From NCBI GenBank assembly GCA_946480295.1, contig CAMLIT010000074.1, positions 1 through 22,097 of the forward strand: a stretch of DNA of 22,097 nucleotides, in the 5' to 3' direction. Shown piece by piece: positions 7,609 to 14,463 of this stretch. The notes beneath the pieces are model-generated. The model saw only the letters and a list, made by a program, of their open reading frames with translations. It did not search any database and had not been told where the DNA came from. Position 1 is the first letter of the stretch. Each line of letters begins with the position of its first letter. The stretch comes from an uncultured Gemmatimonadota bacterium. GTDB lineage: Bacteria; Gemmatimonadota; Gemmatimonadetes; Gemmatimonadales; Gemmatimonadaceae. The position numbers and the translations under genes are program-made.

Positions 7609-8106
7609 ATGACGAATGCGACCCGTGGACTCGTGCGCGTGGCCTGGCTGGCGCTCCTCGTGGGATGTGCCACCACCGGCGGCGCCGGCGCGGGCGTCCA
7701 GCCATCGGGCCGCTACACCGCGTCGGCGTCGGAGCTCGCCCGCGTGCGCGCGGAGGTCGCGGCCACGCTGGAGCATGGGGCGCGCGCCTGGAACGCCGGC
7801 GCGCTCGACGATTTCCTCTCCGACTATCTTCCGGACACGGCCACGACGTTCGTGACGAGCCGTGGCGTGCTGCACGGGCCGGCGGCGATCCGCGGGGTGT
7901 ACGCGGCGCGGTTCGCGCCTGGTGCCGTGCGCGACTCGCTGCATTTCGAGGACCTGCAGGTGGACGTGCTCGCGCCCGACGTCGTCAACGCGATCGCCTA
8001 CTACGTGCTCATGCGCGGTGATTCCGTCACGGCACGCGGCCCGACGTCGCTCGTCATGCGGCGCACCGGCGGGCGCTGGCGCATCGTCCACGACCACTCG
8101 AGCTAG
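7609..8106 (+). CDS. NTF2-like (SnoaL/DUF4440-type) lipoprotein
   Basis: A 165-aa putative lipoprotein. The N-terminus has Arg6 and Arg10, a hydrophobic core WLALLVG and lipobox LVGC with Cys20. The mature part (about 40-165) has the cone-shaped NTF2-like pattern: a first helix EVAATLEHGARAWNAGALDDFLSDY, TTFVTSRGVLHGPAAIRGVYAARF, and final strands TSLVMRRTGGRWRIVHDHSS. Members of this fold are either enzymes or binding domains, and nothing here says which. It opens a run of seven plus-strand genes; its stop abuts the GTG of the sugar kinase. The ATG at 7609 is the only start that gives a signal peptide. Confidence 0.85.
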   Translation: MTNATRGLVRVAWLALLVGCATTGGAGAGVQPSGRYTASASELARVRAEVAATLEHGARAWNAGALDDFLSDYLPDTATTFVTSRGVLHGPAAIRGVYAARFAPGAVRDSLHFEDLQVDVLAPDVVNAIAYYVLMRGDSVTARGPTSLVMRRTGGRWRIVHDHSS

Positions 8107-9066
8107 GTGTCGCGCACGCTGGCGTTCCGCGCGCCGACGCGCATCGACTTCGGCGGCGGCTGGACGGACGTGCCGCCATACAGCGAGCGCGAGGGCGGCT
8201 TCGTCTGCAATCTCGCGATCTCGCGTTATGCATCGGTGCGCCTGACGGCGATGCAGCAGCCCGACACGTCCCCCACGCTCATCACCGACCGCCCGTCGGA
8301 CCGCGCGCTCGTCGCCGCCGCGGTTGCGCGCAGCGGCGCACGAGGCGTGGAGCTCGCGCTGCACAACGACTTCCCCGTGGGCGCCGGGCTCGGTGGCTCC
8401 TCCGCCGCCGGGGTGGCCACCGCCGCCGCCCTCGCCGCATGGACGGGGGAGCGCCTCGGCGGGGAGGCGCTCGCGGAGCGGAGCCGCGCCGTGGAGGTCG
8501 AGGAGCTCGGCATCCCCGGCGGCCGCCAGGATCACTACGCCGCCGTCTTCGGCGGGGCGCTCGGGCTCCGCTTCTCCGACGCCGGCGTCGCCGTCGAGCG
8601 GATCGCGCTCGCGACGCACACGATGGCGGCGCTGGAGCGCCGCTGTCTTCTCGTGTACACCGGCCAGTCGCGCATCTCGGGCGACACGATCACGGCCGTC
8701 GTCGACGCCTACCGCGCGGGCGAGCGGCGCGTGCTCGTCGCTCTCGCGCGGATGCGTGCGCTCGCCGAGCAGATGCCGGCGGCGCTCGCGCACGGTGATC
8801 TCGACGCGCTCGGCGCGCTCGTCGCCGAGCACTGGGCGCACCAGCGCGCGCTGCATCCGGCAATCCCCACGGAGCGGATCGACACGATCGTCGAGCGGGC
8901 GCGCGCCGCCGGCGCGTGCGGCGCGAAGGCACTCGGCGCCTCTGGCGGCGGCTGTGTCCTCGTCATCGCCGACGACGAGGTGGAGCCGGTCGCGAAGGCC
9001 ATCGCTCCGCTCGGCGAGCGGCTGGCGTTCACCGTGGACGACTGCGGGGTCGCGGAATGCCGGTAG
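8107..9066 (+). CDS. GHMP-family sugar kinase (heptose/fucose kinase-like)
   Basis: A 319-aa GHMP kinase that phosphorylates a small molecule with ATP. The N-terminal motif RAPTRIDFGGGWTDVPPYSE (8-27) is of the type seen in D-glycero-D-manno-heptose 7-phosphate kinases and fucokinase-like enzymes. The ATP loop is PVGAGLGGSSAAG (90-102), GGRQDHYAAVFGG follows near residue 140, and the C-terminal motif is GASGGGC. The substrate is probably a sugar or sugar phosphate, but no heptose or fucose pathway partner is nearby. The GTG start directly follows the lipoprotein stop with no spacer, so coupled translation is likely. The end overlaps the M20 gene by 10 bp. Confidence 0.9.
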   Translation: MSRTLAFRAPTRIDFGGGWTDVPPYSEREGGFVCNLAISRYASVRLTAMQQPDTSPTLITDRPSDRALVAAAVARSGARGVELALHNDFPVGAGLGGSSAAGVATAAALAAWTGERLGGEALAERSRAVEVEELGIPGGRQDHYAAVFGGALGLRFSDAGVAVERIALATHTMAALERRCLLVYTGQSRISGDTITAVVDAYRAGERRVLVALARMRALAEQMPAALAHGDLDALGALVAEHWAHQRALHPAIPTERIDTIVERARAAGACGAKALGASGGGCVLVIADDEVEPVAKAIAPLGERLAFTVDDCGVAECR

Positions 9067-10241
9067 CGCGCGGCGACGCGGTGGCGTTGACGCGGGAGCT
9101 GGTGCGCGTCGACTCGCGGAATCCGTCGCTCGTGCCGGGTGCGCCCGGCGAGGCAGCGGTCGCGCACGTGCTGCGCGACGTGCTGGAGAGCTGGGGCGTG
9201 CACGCCGAGCTGACCGAGGTCGCACCGGGGAGGCCCAACGTCGTCGCGCGGCTGGCGGGGGCGGGCGGTGAGGGCGGGCGATCGCTCCTCTTCAACGGGC
9301 ACCTCGACGTGGTCGACGTCGCCGGGATGGTGCACGCGCCCTTCGCCGCCGAGGAGCGCGAGGGCTTTCTCTATGGACGCGGCTCGGCCGACATGAAGGG
9401 GGGGGTGGCGGCGATGTGCGCGGCCGCGGTGCGCGCCGCGGACGAGGGTCTCGGCGGCGAGATCGTCCTCGCCGCGGTCGCCGACGAGGAATATTCCAGC
9501 CTCGGCACGCGCGCGCTCGTCGAGTGCGGCGTGCGTGCCGACGCGGCGATCGTGACCGAGCCGACGGGGCTCGCCATCATGCCGGCGCACCGGGGATTCG
9601 TGTGGGTGGAGGTCGTCGTGCACGGACGCGCCGCGCACGGCAGCCGGTGGGAGATCGGCGTGGACGCGATCCGGCTGGCCGGCCTCCTCCTCGCCGAGCT
9701 GGATCGGCTCGACCTGGAGGAGCTGCCGGCACGGCGCGCGCATCCACTGCTCGGGCGCCCGTCGGTGCACGCGTCGCTGATCGAGGGAGGGGCGGGGATG
9801 TCCACGTATCCCGACCGGTGCACGCTGCGCCTCGAGCGCCGCACGCTGCCCGGGGAGAGCACCGACGAGGTGCTCGCCGAGGTGCGCGAGGCGTGCGAGC
9901 GCGTGCGGCGGCGGCGGCCGGAGTTTCGCGCGGACATGCAGCCGATGCTCGCGCAGCGGCCGAGCGACGTCGCGACGGACGGGCCGATCGTGCGCGCGCT
10001 CGGCCGGGCGCTGCACGACTGCACGGAGGAGGTGCGGGTCGAGGGGATGAGCGCGTGGACGGATGCGGCGCTGCTGAACGACGCCGGGATCCCGGCGATC
10101 TGCTTCGGGCCAGGGGACATCATGGTGGCACACGCCGCCGAGGAGTACATAAGGATGGACGAGATCGAGCGGGCGACGCGCGTGCTGACGCGCCTGGCCC
10201 GGGAATGGACGGGAGGGAGGCCGGGCGCATGGCCCAGCTGA
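9057..10241 (+). CDS. M20-family metallo-deacylase/peptidase (ArgE/DapE-like)
   Basis: A 394-aa zinc hydrolase of the ArgE/DapE/carboxypeptidase G2 group, which cuts amide bonds of N-acyl amino acids or dipeptides. Metal ligands are seen in GHLDVVD (His82, Asp84), GRGSADMKGG (Asp112), DEEYSS (Glu144-Glu145, catalytic base and ligand), TEPTGL (Glu168) and a late VAHAAEEYI (His ligand). The dimerisation domain lies at about 180-290 and includes HGRAAHGS. Substrate not assignable: the neighbours do not indicate arginine or lysine synthesis. The ATG at 9057 lies inside the end of the kinase gene, and the end overlaps the 72-aa gene by 13 bp, so it is an internal operon gene. Confidence 0.9.
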   Translation: MPVARGDAVALTRELVRVDSRNPSLVPGAPGEAAVAHVLRDVLESWGVHAELTEVAPGRPNVVARLAGAGGEGGRSLLFNGHLDVVDVAGMVHAPFAAEEREGFLYGRGSADMKGGVAAMCAAAVRAADEGLGGEIVLAAVADEEYSSLGTRALVECGVRADAAIVTEPTGLAIMPAHRGFVWVEVVVHGRAAHGSRWEIGVDAIRLAGLLLAELDRLDLEELPARRAHPLLGRPSVHASLIEGGAGMSTYPDRCTLRLERRTLPGESTDEVLAEVREACERVRRRRPEFRADMQPMLAQRPSDVATDGPIVRALGRALHDCTEEVRVEGMSAWTDAALLNDAGIPAICFGPGDIMVAHAAEEYIRMDEIERATRVLTRLAREWTGGRPGAWPS

Positions 10242-10447
10242 CCACGAGTCAGTACGATCAGCTCGAGCAGGCTGTGGCGAAGCGCCAGCGCATCGCCGTG
10301 TACCGGCGCGGCACGGAGTACGTCGTCGTGCCGCTGCGGCTGGTGCTCCGCGGCGGCCGTGAGCTGATCGAGGCGCGGAACCCGACGACGGGTGACGAGA
10401 TGCGACTGTTCATCGACGAGCTGGACGCGATCGAGGTGGTGCGATGA
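10229..10447 (+). CDS. Small conserved-looking protein (72 aa)
   Basis: A 72-aa protein, not recognised. It begins MAQLTTSQYDQLEQAVAKRQ and is predicted as one helix followed by a small beta unit (RIAVYRRGTEYVVVPLRLVLRGG...LIEARNPTTGDEMRLFIDELDAIEVV). The beta part recalls small regulatory or WYL/SH3-like strands, but that is only an impression. A GGGAGGGAGG ribosome site lies about 8 nt before the ATG. It overlaps the M20 gene by 13 bp and the RNase H-like gene by 4 bp (ATGA), so both ends favour a real coupled gene. Confidence 0.75.
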   Translation: MAQLTTSQYDQLEQAVAKRQRIAVYRRGTEYVVVPLRLVLRGGRELIEARNPTTGDEMRLFIDELDAIEVVR

Positions 10448-11109
10448 GCGCGAGCGAGCTGCCGAGCGAGTCGGCGGGCGAGCTGCCGCTCGTGGCGATC
10501 TACGCCGACGAGTCGTGCCTCGGGAACGGGCGCGAGGGGAGCAACCCGGGCGGGGCGGCGGGTGTCATCGAATACGTCAATGCCGCCACGGAGCGGCTCA
10601 CGCGCTGGGACTACTGGGTCTCCGAGCCGGCGACGACGAACAACCGCATGGCGCTGCGCAGCGCGATCGAGGCGTTCCGCGCGATCTCGCGCAAGGGCGT
10701 GCGCTTCCGCGTCGTCTTCACGAGCGACTCGCAGTACCTCGTGAAGGGGATGAGCGAGTGGGTCTTCGGCTGGATCGCGCGCGGCTGGCGGCGGAAGGAC
10801 GGCGCGATCGAGAACCTCGCCCTCTGGCAGGAAGCGGTGGAGGCGGTGCGCGGCCACCAGGTGCAGTGGCGATGGGTGCGCGGACACGAGGGACATCCGC
10901 AGAACGAGTACGCCAACGACCTCGCCGTGCGGGCGGCGAGGGAACAGTCCAGCTCCGGCGGGGTCGTGTCCTCGGAATTCGACGAGTGGCTCGCGACGCA
11001 GCGCCAGAAGGGGCGCACGATCGGCGAGCTGGCGCCCTTCCCGACCGGTGGAGCCTTCCGGCCCTCGCGGCCGTACCCGGCGTTCGTGCGGCCCACGCTC
11101 ATCACCTGA
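10444..11109 (+). CDS. RNase H-fold protein with altered catalytic site
   Basis: A 221-aa protein clearly homologous to RNase HI, which cleaves the RNA strand of RNA-DNA hybrids with two metal ions. Matches to E. coli RNase HI: IYADESCLGN (Asp22 for Asp10), TTNNRMALRSAIEA (Ala70 where Glu48 belongs), VVFTSDSQYL (Asp95 for Asp70), VRGHEGHPQNEYANDLA (His148 for His124, Asn158 where Asp134 belongs, with Asp159 next to it). Two of the four carboxylates are thus missing at the expected places. A short insertion follows DESCLGN, and a C-terminal extension of about 50 residues is Pro/Arg-rich. It may be inactive, use Asp159, or be a binding protein. The ATG overlaps the previous stop (ATGA). Confidence 0.85.
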   Translation: MSASELPSESAGELPLVAIYADESCLGNGREGSNPGGAAGVIEYVNAATERLTRWDYWVSEPATTNNRMALRSAIEAFRAISRKGVRFRVVFTSDSQYLVKGMSEWVFGWIARGWRRKDGAIENLALWQEAVEAVRGHQVQWRWVRGHEGHPQNEYANDLAVRAAREQSSSGGVVSSEFDEWLATQRQKGRTIGELAPFPTGGAFRPSRPYPAFVRPTLIT

Positions 11110-11117
11110 ACTCGACC

Positions 11118-11858
11118 ATGAGCGACATCGACCGGCTGTTCCAGCACCTCGCGCGCACCATCCAGGCGAACTTCCCCGCGTACCTTCACCAGCCGTTCGA
11201 GGTCGCGGAGTTGTACCAGAACATCCTGCCGTACCGCCATCATCGGCGCGAGCTCGGGTTCGACACGAACCAGGACTACGAGCTGGCGATGACCGAGCTG
11301 CTCTCCGGCGCCGGCGGCTATCTCGTCGTCGACGATCGCATGCGCGACGCCCTGCAGCGGGAGCTCGCGTCGCGCAATCCGGACCCGGGCGCGTTCCGGG
11401 AGTTCGCGTCGTCGCACGTGTCGCTCAACCCGGATGCGGTGGCGCGCGTCATCGGCCCGGTGGCGGGGACGAAGACACCGTCGCCGTTCGCGCCGCGGAC
11501 GCCGGAGCGCCGCAGCGCGGCGGCGCCAGCCTCCGCCGCGCCGACCCCCGCGGTGCCGCCCCCCGTCGCGTCGCCGAGTGCTTCGCCGCCGCGAGCCACG
11601 CGCCCGTCGCTCACCCCGTCGCCGCCGCCGATGGCGACGCCCACCTCCTCCATCGGACGTCAGCAGACGGGGATCACGCCGGCACCGGGCGACACCTGCG
11701 GCTACTGCGGCGGCGCGCTGCCGGCCGGCCGCCGCCTGACATTCTGTCCGCACTGCGGCCAGAACCTGACCGTCGTCAACTGCCCGGCGTGCGGCACGGA
11801 GCTGGAGCTGGGCTGGAAGTTCTGCCCGACATGCGGACGGCCGGCCGCCACGACGTGA
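11118..11858 (+). CDS. Double zinc-ribbon protein with Pro/Ala/Ser linker
   Basis: A 246-aa protein, function unknown. Residues 1-115 form a folded, mostly helical domain (DIDRLFQHLARTIQANFP, then ELYQNILPYRHHRRELGFDTNQDYELAMTELLSG). Residues 116-190 are a disordered Pro/Ala/Ser/Thr linker. Residues 194-239 hold two zinc ribbons: Cys194, Cys197, Cys210, Cys213, then Cys222, Cys225, Cys236, Cys239, all CxxC pairs of the double-zinc-ribbon type. Such C-terminal ribbons commonly mediate protein or nucleic-acid binding. It starts 8 nt after the RNase H-like gene, and its stop overlaps the next GTG (GTGA). Confidence 0.8.
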   Translation: MSDIDRLFQHLARTIQANFPAYLHQPFEVAELYQNILPYRHHRRELGFDTNQDYELAMTELLSGAGGYLVVDDRMRDALQRELASRNPDPGAFREFASSHVSLNPDAVARVIGPVAGTKTPSPFAPRTPERRSAAAPASAAPTPAVPPPVASPSASPPRATRPSLTPSPPPMATPTSSIGRQQTGITPAPGDTCGYCGGALPAGRRLTFCPHCGQNLTVVNCPACGTELELGWKFCPTCGRPAATT

Positions 11859-12964
11859 GCGTGTCCGGCCGCCTGCGCCTGGCCGCGATGGCCGCCGTCG
11901 TGTGCGGCGCGGCGGCGTGCGCCTCGCTCGGCGCCGGCGCGGCGCCGGAAGGGCCTGTCTCCGCCTCGCCGGGCGCGGTCCCGCCGAGCGAGTGGCGCAC
12001 GACGACGCACGAGCATGTCGACCTGTGGCTGCACGGGTACGCGATGCTCAGCCGCGACACGGCGTCCGTGCCGCTGTTCGCCCGCGGCTATCGCGAGCGC
12101 ATGCAGGCGCAGAAGGCCCGGATGGGGATCACCACCATGCTCGACGCGAACCGCGACCGCCTCGCCGCGCGGCTCGCCGCCGATCCCGCGCTCGTCAACG
12201 GCCAGTTCGTCCCGCTGTACTTCGCGAACTTCGACGAGATCAAGCAGGTCGTGCCGCTCTTCCTGCGGGTCGACGGCAACCCGGGGGCGGCGAGCGACCC
12301 CAACATGCAGATCCTCTTCTCGGTGCTGGCGACCTCCTTCCCCACCGCGGCCGATCGCGATTGGCTGCGCCTGTTCGTCCAGTCGCTCGACGACGAGCGG
12401 ACGCGCTTCTACGACGACCACTGGCGCGCCGAGCAGGCGCGCCGCGCGCCCGTCCGCCGCGCGGTGGACTCGCTCTGGCTCCTCTACCGTCCGAAGCTGG
12501 AGCGCTACCTGAACAACACCCAGCAGGCGAGCGGCGAGTTCATCCTGTCGCTGCCGCTCGATGGAGAGGGGCGCACGGTCACGGCGTCGAAGCGGGAGAA
12601 CGCCGTCACGACGAGCTTTCCCGACAGCCCGGCGACCGCGGTGGACGCGATCTACGTCTTCGCGCACGAGATCGTCGGTACGGTGGTCAACGCGGCGATC
12701 GCCGACAACACGACGCCCGCCCAGCAGCGGAGCGGGATCGTGGCGCAGTACACCGCGAACGCCGCCGTGCGCGGCGGCGCGCTGCTGCTCCAGCGGACCG
12801 CGCCGGAGCTCGCGCCGGGCTACATGCGCCATTACCTGCGCGAGACGGGCGCCACGCCGCCGGAGCGAAATCTCGAGGCCGCGTTCGTGGCGAGATTCCC
12901 GCTGCCGGATGTGATCCGGGACGCCATCGTCAGGCAGATGGAGACGGTGCTGGGAGGGATCTGA
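11855..12964 (+). CDS. Hypothetical lipoprotein (369 aa)
   Basis: A putative lipoprotein of no family I recognise. The signal sequence has Arg6 and Arg8, a hydrophobic run LAAMAAVVCGAAA and a probable lipidated Cys22. The rest is mostly helical, with a conserved-looking early motif (HEHVDLWLHGYAMLSRDT), a FANFDEIKQVVPLFLRVDGN segment and, near residue 270, VFAHEIVGTVVNAAIADN. The HE pair sits like the start of a HExxH zinc site, but the second His is missing, so a peptidase role is not supported. The GTG at 11855 gives a 4-bp overlap with the zinc-ribbon stop; GTG at 11861 is an alternative and also keeps the signal. Last gene of the seven-gene run. Confidence 0.75.
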   Translation: MSVSGRLRLAAMAAVVCGAAACASLGAGAAPEGPVSASPGAVPPSEWRTTTHEHVDLWLHGYAMLSRDTASVPLFARGYRERMQAQKARMGITTMLDANRDRLAARLAADPALVNGQFVPLYFANFDEIKQVVPLFLRVDGNPGAASDPNMQILFSVLATSFPTAADRDWLRLFVQSLDDERTRFYDDHWRAEQARRAPVRRAVDSLWLLYRPKLERYLNNTQQASGEFILSLPLDGEGRTVTASKRENAVTTSFPDSPATAVDAIYVFAHEIVGTVVNAAIADNTTPAQQRSGIVAQYTANAAVRGGALLLQRTAPELAPGYMRHYLRETGATPPERNLEAAFVARFPLPDVIRDAIVRQMETVLGGI

Positions 12965-12966
12965 GC

Positions 12967-12987
12967 GGGACGCGGGACGCGGGACGC
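12967..12987 (+). repeat. Heptamer repeat (GGGACGC)3 after the lipoprotein stop
   Basis: Three exact copies of GGGACGC begin 2 nt after the TGA stop at 12962-12964, in the same orientation as the gene. The same unit recurs at 17344-17364. Confidence 0.9.
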
Positions 12988-13054
12988 GTGCATCCCCGGC
13001 GTCGCTGCGCCGTGCGTCAGGCTCCGTAGTCGGGTGGGCATTCCACGGAGCGGA

Positions 13055-13362
13055 ACACGGATGACCACGGATGCAGAGCGGATTGGCGCGGATGTCTCCG
13101 CTGGGCGCGAGAGGTCCTCGCGCCCAGCGGCCGGTCCGGGTGCCGGCCGCCCGAGCGCCGCCCCGCATTCGCGCCGATGCGCACGATGGCCGTTCAGATT
13201 CGCGTCTGCTCTTTGATGGTGTCTGGCCAGAGCGGCCAGCGGCGGCACGAGGGAGCCCTCGAGGCGCGCACCGCGACCAAAGCCATCGAGGCCAGGCGCG
13301 ACACGCCGTCGCGCCACACGGAAGGATCCGCGTGCATCCGTGCCGCTCGTCCGTGGCATCCG
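13055..13362. repeat. Phased inverted-repeat element in a 541-bp gene-free region
   Basis: The left arm (13055-13093) has four CGGAT cores at 13058, 13068, 13079 and 13089, about 10-11 bp apart. The right arm (13326-13362) has the complementary ATCCG at 13326, 13336 and 13358, plus a variant GTCCG at 13349. ACACGGATG and CCACGGA occur in both arms in opposite orientation. Between the arms is a strong hairpin and no convincing gene. This looks like a dispersed non-coding repeat or a MITE-like remnant; no transposase or target duplication was seen. Nothing else is evident in 12988-13431. Confidence 0.6.
13099..13129. other. Strong hairpin, 13-bp perfect stem
   Basis: CGCTGGGCGCGAG (13099-13111) pairs perfectly with 13117-13129 across a 5-nt loop. 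There is no T-run on either side, so it is not a classical intrinsic terminator. It lies 135 bp past the lipoprotein stop, inside the inverted-repeat element, and could slow polymerase or be the core of that element. Confidence 0.75.
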
Positions 13363-13431
13363 TGTCCCCATCGTGTGATGCCAGCCCGATCACGGGACCC
13401 TACGCACGGCGCAAGGAACCCTGGAGTGCCC

Positions 13432-13469
13432 ACGCCCCGCACGCCGCACCCCGCACCCCGCACCCCGCG
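13432..13469 (-). repeat. Heptamer repeat (GCACCCC)3 upstream of the gene at 13506
   Basis: Three exact copies of GCACCCC occupy 13446-13466, preceded by degenerate copies from 13432. Read on the minus strand the unit is GGGGTGC, so the array faces the GGGACGC array at 12967 across the gene-free region. Confidence 0.8.
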
Positions 13470-13493
13470 TGAACCTCCCGCCCCCTCGCGTCG

Positions 13494-13499
13494 TATATT
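13494..13499 (+). promoter_or_regulatory. Candidate -10 box for a leaderless mRNA
   Basis: TATATT is followed by six bases (GAGATC) and then the ATG at 13506, which would put the transcription start at the start codon. The upstream sequence is C-rich and has no Shine-Dalgarno sequence. No good -35 is seen. Confidence 0.5.
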
Positions 13500-13505
13500 G
13501 AGATC

Positions 13506-14327
13506 ATGTCGGACGAGAAGCTTCCCGCGCCCCAGCTCGACCGCTCGGCCCTCGAGCGCGTGCTCGCGCGCGCGGCGGAGCTGCAGGCCGGCAGCGGGGA
13601 TGCCGGCGACGAGTTCACGGAGGACCAGATCCTCGAGCTCGGAAAGGAGGTGGGGCTCGCACCGCAGCACCTCCGGCAGGCCCTCGCCGAGGAACGCACG
13701 CGGGTGGTCCTCCCCGACGAGGGGCGCGGGGTCGGCTCGCGCCTCTTCGGCCCGGGCCACGTCGCCGCGAGCCGCACCGTGCCCGGTGCGCCGCGTGACG
13801 TGCTCGCCGCGATCGATGCGTGGATGCAGCGCGAGCAGTGGCTCCAGGTCAAGCGCCAGTTCCCGGATCGCATCGTCTGGGAGGCGCGGCACGACGTCAT
13901 CGGCGCGATCCGGCGCGCGTTCCGCGTCGGCGGGCATGGTTACGAGCTCTCGCGCGCGCACGAGGTCGCGGCGACGGCGGTGCCCGTGGACGAGGCACGC
14001 GTGCTCGTCCGGCTCGACGCCGACTTCTCGACGCAGCGCTGGGCCGTCGCCCGCAACACGCTGGCGGGCACCGGCGTCGGGATCGCCGGCGGAGCGGCGC
14101 TCGCCGTGATGGGGTTCGCGGCCGTTGCCCTCCCCGTGCCGGCCATCGCCCTCGGCATCGCGACCTACTCGAGCTCGCGCGCCGTGCACCATCGCACGAT
14201 CGGACGAGCACAGCTCGCCCTCGAGCAGCTCCTCGACCGACTGGAGCGGGCGGACCTCACGCGCCAGCCATCGCTTCTCGGCATGCTCGCCGCCGCCGCC
14301 GCGCTGCCGCCGAAAAGGCAGTACTGA
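13506..14327 (+). CDS. Hypothetical membrane protein (273 aa)
   Basis: Not recognised. Residues 10-65 are helical and charged (ALERVLARAAELQ...FTEDQILELGKEVGLAPQHLRQALAEE), resembling a short N-terminal module with a helix-turn-helix-like stretch. Residues 85-175 form a mixed alpha/beta domain. Residues about 187-221 are strongly hydrophobic and Gly/Ala-rich, enough for one long or two short membrane helices. The rest is a helical tail with Arg-rich stretches. It stands alone, with a probable -10 box directly before the ATG and heptamer repeats 2 nt after the stop. It is convergent with the squalene/phytoene synthase gene. The cellular role is unknown. Confidence 0.75.
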   Translation: MSDEKLPAPQLDRSALERVLARAAELQAGSGDAGDEFTEDQILELGKEVGLAPQHLRQALAEERTRVVLPDEGRGVGSRLFGPGHVAASRTVPGAPRDVLAAIDAWMQREQWLQVKRQFPDRIVWEARHDVIGAIRRAFRVGGHGYELSRAHEVAATAVPVDEARVLVRLDADFSTQRWAVARNTLAGTGVGIAGGAALAVMGFAAVALPVPAIALGIATYSSSRAVHHRTIGRAQLALEQLLDRLERADLTRQPSLLGMLAAAAALPPKRQY

Positions 14328-14329
14328 TA

Positions 14330-14350
14330 GGGACGAGGGACGAGGGACGA
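14330..14350 (+). repeat. Heptamer repeat (GGGACGA)3, left arm of a 20-bp stem
   Basis: Three exact GGGACGA copies start 2 nt after the stop of the preceding gene, in gene orientation. 14330-14349 is perfectly complementary to 14419-14438, giving a 20-bp stem with a 69-nt loop between two convergent genes. Confidence 0.9.
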
Positions 14351-14418
14351 GCGGCGCGTTCGACCGGTCGACATCGCGCCCCATCCAGGCCGCGGTGTTC
14401 CGCCGTCACTCCACCACG

Positions 14419-14462
14419 CGTCCCTCGTCCCTCGTCCCCGCGCCTCCCGCCTCCCGTCTCCC
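14419..14462 (-). repeat. Heptamer repeats after the squalene/phytoene synthase stop
   Basis: Read on the minus strand, the array begins 1 nt after the TAG stop of the synthase: GGGAGAC, GGGAGGC, GGGAGGC, a short spacer, then three GGGACG-type units. The order (GGGAGGC)n then (GGGACGN)3 is the same as at 17306-17364. 14419-14438 pairs with 14330-14349. The stem could act as a bidirectional terminator, though no T-tract is present. Confidence 0.85.
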
Positions 14463-14463
14463 G

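Noticed and set aside
7588..9225. Long minus-strand open frame (545 codons) opposite the lipoprotein, kinase and M20 genes
   Set aside because: It is Arg/Ala/His-rich with no family motif and runs antisense to three well-supported genes. High GC removes stop codons from the shadow frames.
12600..12720. Zinc peptidase site in the lipoprotein (HEIVG)
   Set aside because: The second His of HExxH is replaced by Gly and no third ligand is evident.
13055..13362. Insertion sequence
   Set aside because: No transposase frame and no visible target-site duplication; kept only as a repeat element.
11702..13393. Long minus-strand open frame (563 codons)
   Set aside because: Antisense to the zinc-ribbon and lipoprotein genes, low-complexity composition, and it crosses the repeat-filled gene-free region.
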